In this document: positions 1 through 6,833 of the stretch, piece after piece
How positions within the stretch are numbered: the stretch's first letter is position 1
Layout: each line of letters begins with the position of its first letter
Assembly: GCA_024959975.1 (NCBI GenBank)
Contig: JANXFM010000018.1
Span: forward strand, 1 to 19,847
Origin: Flavobacteriales bacterium
Lineage (GTDB): Bacteria; Bacteroidota; Bacteroidia; Flavobacteriales; UBA7430
Length of the DNA: 19,847 nt
Direction of reading: 5' to 3'
Program-made: the position numbers and the translations under genes
Notes under the pieces: model-generated
Told to the model about the DNA's origin: nothing
The model's input: the letters and a program-made list of their open reading frames with translations, nothing else
The model's database searches: none

Positions 1-174
1 TACTGCAAAGTTACCAGCTGTCATTTCAACGCCTGGTTGTAAACTTGGACTTTCACCTCCAAATTGAATCCCTCTCCATACGTATCGGGATTGAACATCA
101 GCTCCAAAGCTAAAGTCTTGGGCATTCACCCCAAAAGTACAAGCTAGGAACCATAATAGAATAGTCTTTTTCAT
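1..174 (-). CDS. Outer-membrane beta-barrel-like protein, N-terminal fragment
   Basis: Only the first 58 codons are in the window; the gene continues past the left edge. The start is ATG at 174-172. Residues 1-18 form a signal peptide (MKK, a hydrophobic stretch LLWFLACTFG, then a small-residue site VNA before QDF), so the protein is exported. The mature start contains SRYVWRGIQFGG, which resembles the opening strand of TorF-like putative porins and related Bacteroidetes barrels of unknown function. This suggests an outer-membrane location but is inferred from a short piece. No Shine-Dalgarno sequence and no convincing TAnnTTTG element lie upstream. A chance resemblance within a general secreted protein is possible. 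Confidence 0.55.
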   Translation of the reverse strand, partial: MKKTILLWFLACTFGVNAQDFSFGADVQSRYVWRGIQFGGESPSLQPGVEMTAGNFAV

Positions 175-279
175 AATAAAAGAGATTTAGGTTAAAGTTT
201 TTTTCCTAGTCACAATTTCCATAAAAATTGCAGGCAGTATAAAACGATGAAAATCTCCTTATTAACATTTTGGTGTTGA

Positions 280-298
280 AAAGGGGGGTAACCCCTTT
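280..298. repeat. Hairpin in the 243-bp gap left of pcm
   Basis: AAAGGGG (280-286) and CCCCTTT (292-298) form a 7-bp stem with loop GGTAA. Read leftward, the stem ends in a short T run, so it could be a weak terminator for pcm, about 120 bp past its stop. The rest of the 175-417 gap holds the longer inverted repeat at 311-358 and, by eye, no ORF and no TAnnTTTG promoter for the leftward gene at 174. Confidence 0.4.
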
Positions 299-310
299 GT
301 TTGTAAGGTT

Positions 311-358
311 TTTAGGGGCTATTGATAAGTCGTTAGCATAGCGTTGTTAGGCCCTAAA
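311..358. repeat. Long-range inverted repeat, possible structured RNA
   Basis: TTTAGGG (311-317) pairs with CCCTAAA (352-358). After one mismatch the stem continues with three more pairs (319-321 with 348-350). The enclosed loop is about 26 nt. On the + strand a run of seven or more T follows at about 375-382. It may be part of a leader, an attenuator or a small RNA, or may be chance; no promoter could be assigned. Confidence 0.25.
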
Positions 359-417
359 TACGGTATATTACACTCTTTTTTTGTCTTAAAAACGGGTTAT
401 TTTTCCCAATAAAGGTC

Positions 418-1077
418 TTATTGTTTGTTTTTCAGCATCGGAACGAAGCGAAAATGGCGCTCTTTAAAGTTGTCAAATACAATTTTTTTATATTGATTTT
501 CAGACGTTTTTATGAGTAGGGACATGGTTTGTTCTTCTGTACCTAAAGGAATAATCATTGTACCACCAATAGCTAGCTGTTTGAATAGTTCTTCCGGAAT
601 TGACGGTGCTCCAGCAGTTACAATGATTTTATCGAAAGGAGATTTTTCGGGTAATCCCTGGTAACCATCTCCATAATGTAAAAAAGCTTTAATGCGCATA
701 GAAGCTAATATTAGCTTCGCTTTGTTAAATAAAGCGTGTTGTCTTTCTATAGAATATACCTTGGCTCCAAGGTGAAATAGTACCGCAGTTTGGTAGCCAC
801 ACCCTGTTCCAATTTCAAGGACTTTATCTCCTTTTTTTATATCTAATACTTCGGACTGAAAAGCTACGGTGTAGGGATGAGAAATGGTTTGTTCTTCCCC
901 AATAGGAAATGCTTTGTTTTGATAGGCAAAGTCTTCAAATGAAGTGTCTAGGAAGTAATGACGAGGTACTTTAAGCATGGCATCTAAGACTTCTGCAGAT
1001 TCAATACCCATAGTTTTGAGCTCTTGAATTAGTTTTTTTCTTTTTCCCTGATGTTTTGCGTTATCTATTAGATTCAT
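418..1077 (-). CDS. pcm: Protein-L-isoaspartate O-methyltransferase
   Basis: A SAM-dependent methyltransferase that methylates L-isoaspartyl residues in damaged proteins so they can revert to aspartate; cytosolic. The 219-residue product fits the family. Motifs seen are KHQGKRKKL at the N-terminus, PRHYFL, the substrate-side stretch IGEEQTISHPYTVAFQSE, SAM motif I (VLEIGTGCGYQTAVL), the acidic end of the next strand (YSIERQ), GDGYQGLPEKSPFDKIIVTAGAP and the C-terminal HFRFVPML. An upstream ATG at 1125 would add 16 residues (MNIIFVHILHF...) that do not look like the family, and a good -7 element lies inside that extension, so I use the ATG at 1077. It diverges from the oxidoreductase gene and is probably monocistronic. 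Confidence 0.93.
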   Translation of the reverse strand: MNLIDNAKHQGKRKKLIQELKTMGIESAEVLDAMLKVPRHYFLDTSFEDFAYQNKAFPIGEEQTISHPYTVAFQSEVLDIKKGDKVLEIGTGCGYQTAVLFHLGAKVYSIERQHALFNKAKLILASMRIKAFLHYGDGYQGLPEKSPFDKIIVTAGAPSIPEELFKQLAIGGTMIIPLGTEEQTMSLLIKTSENQYKKIVFDNFKERHFRFVPMLKNKQ

Positions 1078-1109
1078 AGTTGCGAAGCTATTAAAATGTA
1101 GAATGTGAA

Positions 1110-1117
1110 CAAAAATA
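1110..1117 (-). promoter_or_regulatory. Bacteroidetes -7 element for pcm
   Basis: Read on the minus strand this is TATTTTTG, an exact match to TAnnTTTG. It ends 32 bp before the pcm ATG at 1077 and lies downstream of the alternative ATG at 1125, which supports the shorter protein. No clear TTG -33 element was found, so support is the single motif plus position. Confidence 0.45.
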
Positions 1118-1151
1118 ATATTCATGATTATAAAGGTCTTAATGAAAAGGT

Positions 1152-1159
1152 TATTTTTG
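1152..1159 (+). promoter_or_regulatory. Bacteroidetes -7 element for the 1181-5379 unit
   Basis: TATTTTTG matches TAnnTTTG exactly and ends 21 bp before the ATG at 1181. It faces away from the pcm promoter, giving a compact divergent promoter pair. A -33 TTG is not evident. Confidence 0.45.
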
Positions 1160-1180
1160 GTTTAAAGTATCGATGAAAAT

Positions 1181-2170
1181 ATGAAAATAGCTGTATTAGG
1201 TGCCGGGCATTTAGGGAGAATACATCTTCGATTAATAAAAGAGATAGCAGAATACAATCTGGTTGGTTTTTACGATCCGGATACTGATTTAGCTCAAGAG
1301 CTAAGCAGAGACCTTTCAATTAAAGCATTCAATTCGGTTGAAGAGTTAATTGCAGCTACAGATGTTGTAGACATTGTAACGCCTACACTTTCTCATTTTG
1401 AATGTGCGAAAAAAGCCTTATTAAATCATAAGCACGTATTTATAGAAAAACCCGTAACAAATACGATAGAAGAAGCCGAAGAACTTTTAGCCTTGGCAGA
1501 GAATTCAGATGTAAAGGTACAGGTTGGACATGTAGAAAGGTTTAATCCTGCTTTTATAGCGGCAAAACCATTTATTAAGAATCCATTATTTATTGAAACT
1601 CATAGATTATCGAGTTTTAATCCGAGGGGTACAGATGTGTCTGTAGTTTTGGATTTAATGATTCATGATATAGATATCATCTTAAATATTGTCAATTCGG
1701 GTATTACTCACATTAGTACTAGTGGAGTAGCAGTAGTAAGTAATAATCCGGATATTACGAATGCAAGAATTGAGTTTGAAAATGGTTGTGTAGCTAATTT
1801 AACAGCGAGCAGGGTGTCCTTAAAAAAGATGCGTAAAACAAGGATTTTTCAGAAAGATGCCTATATATCAGTAGATTTCTTAGAAAAGAAAACAGAGATT
1901 GTAAGTTTAAGTGAGGTAAAATCATGGAACCCTTTAGCAATGAATATAGAAGTTGATACGGAAGGGAATAAAAAGACGGTGAGTCTTCAAAAACCAAAGA
2001 TCAAAGAACTGAATGCTATACAAGAGGAATTATTTACTTTTGCACAGGCGATACAGAACAATAATACGCCGCTTGTAACGTTAAACGAAGGATGTGAAGC
2101 CCTACGTGTTGCTCATATTATTATGGAAAAAATAAACGAAAGAATAGCTAAAACTCTACACAATGCTTAA
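1181..2170 (+). CDS. Gfo/Idh/MocA family oxidoreductase
   Basis: A 329-residue NAD(P)-dependent oxidoreductase, probably acting on a sugar or nucleotide-sugar in the cytosol. Residues 1-30 are a Rossmann opening with the dinucleotide loop GAGHLGRIH (7-15). EKP (89-91) carries the conserved family lysine, GHVERFNP (116-123) starts the substrate domain, and DLMIHDIDI (158-166) has the usual catalytic His and Asp. The GHVERFNP form resembles UDP-N-acetylglucosamine 3-dehydrogenases of the GnnA group. That would fit the glycosylphosphotransferase two genes on, but the substrate cannot be read from the sequence. First gene of a packed unit; its last 8 bases overlap the lipoprotein start. Confidence 0.85.
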   Translation: MKIAVLGAGHLGRIHLRLIKEIAEYNLVGFYDPDTDLAQELSRDLSIKAFNSVEELIAATDVVDIVTPTLSHFECAKKALLNHKHVFIEKPVTNTIEEAEELLALAENSDVKVQVGHVERFNPAFIAAKPFIKNPLFIETHRLSSFNPRGTDVSVVLDLMIHDIDIILNIVNSGITHISTSGVAVVSNNPDITNARIEFENGCVANLTASRVSLKKMRKTRIFQKDAYISVDFLEKKTEIVSLSEVKSWNPLAMNIEVDTEGNKKTVSLQKPKIKELNAIQEELFTFAQAIQNNNTPLVTLNEGCEALRVAHIIMEKINERIAKTLHNA

Positions 2171-3065
2171 AAAAGTGTTGCCGGCACTCTTGTTATTAGT
2201 AGTAAGTTCTTGTTCAAAGGAGCAATTTAAGGCAGAAATACCTTCGTATTTGCGTATTGAGGCTATTGACCTGAAAACGGAATCTTATGAAGGCTCCGAT
2301 TCTCAAAAAATTACAGATGCATGGGTGACTATGGATGGGAATTTTTTAGGAGCTTTTGAGTTACCGGCTATTGTACCAATTTTAGCCGAGGGGGAACATG
2401 AATTTAGGATTTCTTCGGGTATAAAAGCCAATGGAATCTCGGCTACCAGAATTATTTATCCATTTTTCGAAGCTTGTAATTTGTTTGTACAAGATGGAGG
2501 GACTTACCAGTTAGCTATTTCCAATAGGGTAAATCTTTACAGAGATAGTATGGTAGTGGTTAAAGCAACTACTAATTATACGGAGAACACAGAATTTCTA
2601 TTTATAGAAAGCTTTGAAGATGCCGGGACCGTTTTAGATACTTCAGAGGATAGTGATACCAACTTAGTTAAAACCAATTTGGATGATTTGGTTTTTGAAG
2701 GTAATAGAAGTGGCGAAATTCATCTAGATAGCATTAATGATTTTTTTGAGTTGATTAGTTCGGAGTTTATTTCTTTAAATCCCCTTTATAATGCGACTAT
2801 GTTGGAGATGGATTATCGTTGTGACCATTCATTTAAATTAGGGGTGGCTGTTAAATCTAATGAAACAGATGTAATTCATCGATTTGAGTCTATACAAATA
2901 AGTCCAAGTGACGATTGGAATAAAATTTATGTTCATATGACTAACCAAGTGAATTTGGGTAATTCTACCGATAAATTTGGGGTTTTTATTGGTGCTATTA
3001 AGTCTACATCGAGTGAAAAAGCATCATTTTATTTTGACAATATCAAATGGCTTCACGAACAATAA
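2163..3065 (+). CDS. Lipoprotein of unknown function
   Basis: A 300-residue predicted lipoprotein. MLKK, a hydrophobic segment and the lipobox VSSC place the lipidated cysteine at residue 17, so the mature protein is anchored to the envelope. Residues about 25-140 look beta-rich, with AWVTMDGNFLGAFELPA followed by GIKANGISATR, a pattern I associate with uncharacterised Bacteroidetes lipoproteins. Residues about 145-300 run from FIESFEDAG to FYFDNIKWLHE, which recalls jelly-roll carbohydrate-binding modules; that is a guess from strand pattern. It sits between a sugar oxidoreductase and a polyprenyl sugar-phosphate transferase, overlapping the first by 8 bases and the second by 1 (TAATG), so a role in surface polysaccharide is suggested by context only. 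Confidence 0.8.
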   Translation: MLKKVLPALLLLVVSSCSKEQFKAEIPSYLRIEAIDLKTESYEGSDSQKITDAWVTMDGNFLGAFELPAIVPILAEGEHEFRISSGIKANGISATRIIYPFFEACNLFVQDGGTYQLAISNRVNLYRDSMVVVKATTNYTENTEFLFIESFEDAGTVLDTSEDSDTNLVKTNLDDLVFEGNRSGEIHLDSINDFFELISSEFISLNPLYNATMLEMDYRCDHSFKLGVAVKSNETDVIHRFESIQISPSDDWNKIYVHMTNQVNLGNSTDKFGVFIGAIKSTSSEKASFYFDNIKWLHEQ

Positions 3066-4483
3066 TGAATAGAAAAATACAGCGTCTAAAGTATATACTT
3101 TTAGATTCACTGTCTGCTGCCACTGCCTGGTTTTTATTCTTCACCTATAGGAAAGAAGTTGTAGAACCGCAGGTGTTTGGTGCAGATGTTGTTTTGTTAT
3201 TTAATAATCGATTTTGGTTGGGAATTGTTTCGGTAACCATATTTTGGCTTGTACTTTATACGCTTTTAGGTTATTATGAAAATGTTTACCGTCGATCGAG
3301 ACTGATTGAACTCGGGCAAACCTTATTACAGTCTTTAATAGGGGTGTTGGTGATTTTCTTTGTTGCCATATTGGATGATTTTATTCCTAGTTATAAAAAT
3401 TATTATAGCTCTATAGCGACCTTGTTTGTCATTCATTTTGTTGTTACTTACACATTCCGTTATATTTTTACATCAAGGACAGTTCATAGAATCCATAAAA
3501 GAGAAATTGGGTTTAAAACTTTGATCGTTGGTGGTGCAGACAGTGCAGTTACTATGTACAGAAATCTTACAGAAAGTCGAAAGTCCGGAGGGAATTTAAT
3601 TATTGGATTTGTAAATGGGATGGACGAAAAAGGGTGTAAATTAAAAGCGCATATCCCTTATTTAGGTTCTTATAAAGATTTACGTGCAGTAATTCAGTCA
3701 AAAAACATTGAAGAGGTTCTCATAGCCATAGAACGTTCTGAACAAAATCAGATTTTAGAGGGGATTATTAATGACCTGGAAGGTGTTGATGTGCTAATTA
3801 AAGTAAAGCCTAATAATTATGATATTCTTGCTGGAAAAGTGAAAATGAAATCTATGTTTGACGTACCGCTGATTGAAATTAAACATGATTTAATGTATGT
3901 CTGGCAATTTGTTTTAAAACGAATTATAGATATTGTTGTGTCTGTAATAGCTTTATTATTATTATCACCGGTTTATTTGCTTGCTATAATTTTTGTTAAA
4001 ATTGGTTCTAAAGGTCCTATATTTTTCTATCAGGAACGAATTGGAATCTACGGTGAATTGTTTAAAATTATTAAATTTAGGTCTATGTATGTAGATGCTG
4101 AAAAGAATGGACCTCAATTGTCGAGTGATGATGACCCTAGAATAACAAAGTGGGGGAGTGTAATGCGTCGGTACAGAATTGATGAATTGCCACAGTTTTG
4201 GAATGTGTTGGTTGGAGATATGTCGATTGTAGGGCCACGTCCGGAACGGGAGTTTTATGCAAAACAGATAATCGAAAAGGCTCCGTATTATAAGCATGTT
4301 CAAAGAGTTAAACCGGGGATTACTTCCTGGGGAATGGTGAAGTTTGGTTATGCAAGCACGGTAGATGAAATGGTTGATCGTTTACGATATGACATTATTT
4401 ACATAGAAAATATGTCGTTATTTAATGACTTGAAAGTTTTGATATACACCTTTAAAATTGTCTTTCAGGGAAGAGGAAAATAA
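3065..4483 (+). CDS. Polyprenyl glycosylphosphotransferase (WbaP-like initiating sugar transferase)
   Basis: A 472-residue inner-membrane enzyme expected to move a sugar 1-phosphate from a nucleotide sugar to undecaprenyl phosphate, the first step of exopolysaccharide, capsule or O-antigen synthesis. The N-terminus has about four hydrophobic segments (near 13-30, 50-70, 87-105 and 115-133). A nucleotide-binding-like region begins FKTLIVGGADSA (about 150), and a membrane hairpin follows KRIIDIVVSV (about 285-313). The catalytic domain shows IIKFRSMYVDAE, RRYRIDELPQFWNVL and GDMSIVGPRPERE, and the end has RVKPGITSWG. The ATG at 3065 forms a TAATG with the lipoprotein stop; an ATG at 3047 would add only six residues. 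No glycosyltransferases or wzx/wzy genes are nearby, so the polysaccharide cannot be named. Confidence 0.9.
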   Translation: MNRKIQRLKYILLDSLSAATAWFLFFTYRKEVVEPQVFGADVVLLFNNRFWLGIVSVTIFWLVLYTLLGYYENVYRRSRLIELGQTLLQSLIGVLVIFFVAILDDFIPSYKNYYSSIATLFVIHFVVTYTFRYIFTSRTVHRIHKREIGFKTLIVGGADSAVTMYRNLTESRKSGGNLIIGFVNGMDEKGCKLKAHIPYLGSYKDLRAVIQSKNIEEVLIAIERSEQNQILEGIINDLEGVDVLIKVKPNNYDILAGKVKMKSMFDVPLIEIKHDLMYVWQFVLKRIIDIVVSVIALLLLSPVYLLAIIFVKIGSKGPIFFYQERIGIYGELFKIIKFRSMYVDAEKNGPQLSSDDDPRITKWGSVMRRYRIDELPQFWNVLVGDMSIVGPRPEREFYAKQIIEKAPYYKHVQRVKPGITSWGMVKFGYASTVDEMVDRLRYDIIYIENMSLFNDLKVLIYTFKIVFQGRGK

Positions 4484-4485
4484 AT

Positions 4486-5379
4486 ATGATGAAAAAAGTA
4501 GCAGTTATTGGTGCAGGTACTATGGGGAATGGTATTGCACACACCTTTGCCCAGTGTGGGTACAAAGTTTCGTTAATAGATATTTCTGAGGACTCTTTAG
4601 CACATGGAATAAAAACTATTGAGAAGAATCTTGATAGAATGGTAAAACGTGAAAAGATATCTCAAGAGCAGAAACTAAATACTTTAGGGAATATTACCAC
4701 TTTTACATCCATGAATAATGGTGTTACAGATGTTGATTTGGTGGTTGAGGCAGCCACAGAGAATATGGATGTAAAATTGAAGATCTTTTCTCAATTGGAT
4801 GAGATCTGTAATGAGAATGTGATATTAGCTTCGAACACATCTTCCATTTCAATTACTAAAATTGGTTCCGTTACCAAGCGACCTGAAAAAGTGATTGGAA
4901 TGCACTTTATGAATCCGGTTCCGGTGATGAAATTAGTTGAGATTATTCGCGGTTATGCAACTTCTGATAAAGTAACAGAAGAAATTATGCAATTATCGAG
5001 AGATCTTAAAAAATCTCCGGTAGAAGTAAATGATTATCCGGGTTTTGTTGCCAATCGTATATTAATGCCAATGATTAACGAGGCTATATCTACTTTGTAT
5101 GAAGGGGTAGCCGGTGTTGAAGAAATTGATACGGTAATGATGTTAGGAATGGCACATCCGATGGGGCCATTGCATTTAGCTGATTTTATTGGTTTGGATG
5201 TTTGTCTTTCAATTTTAGAAGTACTTCACGATGGATTTGGTAATCCGAAATACGCTCCATGTCCCTTATTGGTAAATATGGTGACTGCCGGTAAATTAGG
5301 AGTTAAATCCGGGGAAGGATTCTATGATTATTCTGAAGGATCGAAGAATAAAAAACTATCAAAACAATTTGTAAAATAA
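4486..5379 (+). CDS. 3-hydroxybutyryl-CoA dehydrogenase
   Basis: An NAD(P)-dependent enzyme interconverting 3-hydroxyacyl-CoA and 3-oxoacyl-CoA, in fatty acid or butyrate-type metabolism; cytosolic. The 297 residues match single-domain family members. Seen are the dinucleotide loop GAGTMGNG near residue 9, VEAATENMDVK, NTSSISIT, the catalytic MHFMNPVPVMKLVEII, and VNDYPGFVANRILMPMINEA at the domain boundary. Two adjacent ATGs (4486, 4489) make the start uncertain by one residue. It begins 2 bp after the glycosylphosphotransferase stop and ends the unit just before a terminator. Its function does not obviously match that of the sugar genes before it. Confidence 0.92.
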   Translation: MMKKVAVIGAGTMGNGIAHTFAQCGYKVSLIDISEDSLAHGIKTIEKNLDRMVKREKISQEQKLNTLGNITTFTSMNNGVTDVDLVVEAATENMDVKLKIFSQLDEICNENVILASNTSSISITKIGSVTKRPEKVIGMHFMNPVPVMKLVEIIRGYATSDKVTEEIMQLSRDLKKSPVEVNDYPGFVANRILMPMINEAISTLYEGVAGVEEIDTVMMLGMAHPMGPLHLADFIGLDVCLSILEVLHDGFGNPKYAPCPLLVNMVTAGKLGVKSGEGFYDYSEGSKNKKLSKQFVK

Positions 5380-5385
5380 TTTGGA

Positions 5386-5410
5386 GCCCCGTACATGCGG
5401 GGCTTTTTTT
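5386..5410 (+). terminator. Rho-independent terminator after 3-hydroxybutyryl-CoA dehydrogenase
   Basis: GCCCCG (5386-5391) and CGGGGC (5398-5403) form a GC-rich 6-bp stem with a 6-nt loop TACATG, followed directly by seven T. It lies 6 bp past the stop codon and closes the unit starting at 1181. Confidence 0.9.
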
Positions 5411-5415
5411 ATCCA

Positions 5416-5423
5416 TAAATTTG
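5416..5423 (+). promoter_or_regulatory. Bacteroidetes -7 element for the SCO gene
   Basis: TAAATTTG matches TAnnTTTG and ends 16 bp before the ATG at 5440. It directly follows the terminator of the preceding unit, so the SCO gene probably has its own promoter. The -33 region would lie within the terminator hairpin; no clear TTG is seen. Confidence 0.45.
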
Positions 5424-5439
5424 CTGAAAATTAAAGGAT

Positions 5440-6108
5440 ATGACAACCAGGTCCAGAACCAAAAGTAGATTATTGATTCTTTCTGCTATTATTGCAGTTG
5501 GTGTTTTTGCAGTTTATCCACAGATAAAAAAAGATGCTCTTTTAAAAATTTACAAACCCTCAGATGTAAACCCTAAATTGGTTGATGAATCTGTGCAGGC
5601 AAATGGGTCGGAACATCGTGTTTCTGAATTTGAGTTGTACAGTCAGCTAGGAGATGCAATTAGCTTAAAGGATGTGGATGGGAGAATTTATGTTGCTGAT
5701 TTCTTTTTTACCACTTGTGCGAATATATGCCCAAAGATGACAACTCAAATGAAAGGTTTGCATGATTTTTACCTGCACGATGAGGATATTATGTTTGTTT
5801 CTCATACGGTATACCCCGAAATGGATTCTGTAGAAGTTTTAAAAGCTTATGCCGATAAATACGGGGTTAATCCTGATAAGTGGATCATGCTTACAGGAGC
5901 AAAAGAGGAAATCTATTCGCTAGCACGAAAATCCTATTTTGCAGTGCTTACGGAGGGTGATGGTGGAGAAAGAGATTTCATCCATACAGAAAATTTTGTA
6001 TTGATGGATAAGAAACAAAGAATTAGAGGGTATTACGATGGTACGCTTCCTAATGATATGGAGCGACTTAAAAAAGATATAGAAATTTTACGGTTGGAGT
6101 ATCGTTAG
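5440..6108 (+). CDS. SCO1/SenC family copper chaperone
   Basis: A 222-residue membrane-anchored thioredoxin-fold protein of the family that delivers copper to the CuA site of cytochrome c oxidase or acts as a thiol reductase. Residues 9-28 form an N-terminal membrane anchor, leaving the rest periplasmic. The copper ligands are visible: the CxxxC in TTCANICPKM (Cys93, Cys97) and His182 in DFIHTENFVLMD. Features around them (YVADFFFTTC, FVSHTVYPEMDS, ADKYGVNPDKWIMLTG) are typical. No oxidase subunit gene is nearby, so its target is inferred from the family. Its TAG stop interlocks with the aroE stop on the other strand. Confidence 0.9.
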   Translation: MTTRSRTKSRLLILSAIIAVGVFAVYPQIKKDALLKIYKPSDVNPKLVDESVQANGSEHRVSEFELYSQLGDAISLKDVDGRIYVADFFFTTCANICPKMTTQMKGLHDFYLHDEDIMFVSHTVYPEMDSVEVLKAYADKYGVNPDKWIMLTGAKEEIYSLARKSYFAVLTEGDGGERDFIHTENFVLMDKKQRIRGYYDGTLPNDMERLKKDIEILRLEYR

Positions 6109-6833
6109 GAATTCCAGATCTTCCAAGCCTCTTCGGCTTGATGAACGAGCATTGATTTTCCATTGAGAATAGTTGCTCGTTTTTCTTTTCCCTTTTTTAA
6201 GAAAAGTGTTTCTGCCGGATTGTAAACCAAATCCACTAATAAATGATTTTCTGTGATGTATTGATAGGGGATATCCGGGCATTCATTAATATTTGGACTC
6301 GTTCCTAAAGGAGTGGTGTTGACGATGAGTAAATGGTGTTTTAATACAAACTCATTTAGTTCTTCGTAGTTTAATTGGTTTTCTTTGGGCGATCGTGACA
6401 CACATAAACATTTAATGCCAATTTTTCCCAAGGCATAGACAATCGCTTTGGAAGCTCCACCGGTACCCAGTATTAAAGCCTGCTCCATCGTATTTTCAAG
6501 AAAAGGTTTTATGGAGTTATGAAAGCCTATATAGTCTGTATTATAACCAATTAATTTATCATCTTTAAATTGAATTGTGTTTACAGCACCAATTGATTGT
6601 ACTTCCTCAGATAACTCATCCAGTAAAGGGATGATAGATACTTTGTAGGGGATTGTCACATTTATTCCACTAAAAGAATTTTTTTTGATGAGTGTTTTAA
6701 ATTCTTCCACAGATTTTAATGGGAAATTGTCGTAGGAGGCATTTTGAATATGCTCTTTACGGAATTTGTCTTCAAAATAGGATTTTGAAAAGGAATGTCC
6801 CAACGTTTTACCAATGAGTCCAAATTGTTTCAT
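6105..6833 (-). CDS. aroE: Shikimate dehydrogenase
   Basis: NADPH-dependent reduction of 3-dehydroshikimate to shikimate, step four of chorismate and aromatic amino acid synthesis; cytosolic. At 242 residues it is slightly short for the family but complete. Seen are the shikimate-binding SFSKS (14-18), INVTIPYK with catalytic Lys64, GAVNTI, YNTDYIGF with catalytic Asp100, the nucleotide loop GTGGASKA (123-130), VNTTPLGT, and C-terminal GKSMLVHQAEEAW. Last gene of the leftward five-gene unit; its ATG overlaps the popT stop as ATGA. There is no room for a terminator before the convergent SCO gene. None of the other genes in the unit belongs to aromatic synthesis. Confidence 0.93.
   Translation of the reverse strand: MKQFGLIGKTLGHSFSKSYFEDKFRKEHIQNASYDNFPLKSVEEFKTLIKKNSFSGINVTIPYKVSIIPLLDELSEEVQSIGAVNTIQFKDDKLIGYNTDYIGFHNSIKPFLENTMEQALILGTGGASKAIVYALGKIGIKCLCVSRSPKENQLNYEELNEFVLKHHLLIVNTTPLGTSPNINECPDIPYQYITENHLLVDLVYNPAETLFLKKGKEKRATILNGKSMLVHQAEEAWKIWNS

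Noticed and set aside
3965..4303. 112-codon open frame on the - strand
   Set aside because: It is antisense to the catalytic domain of the glycosylphosphotransferase, with no promoter and no family-like features.
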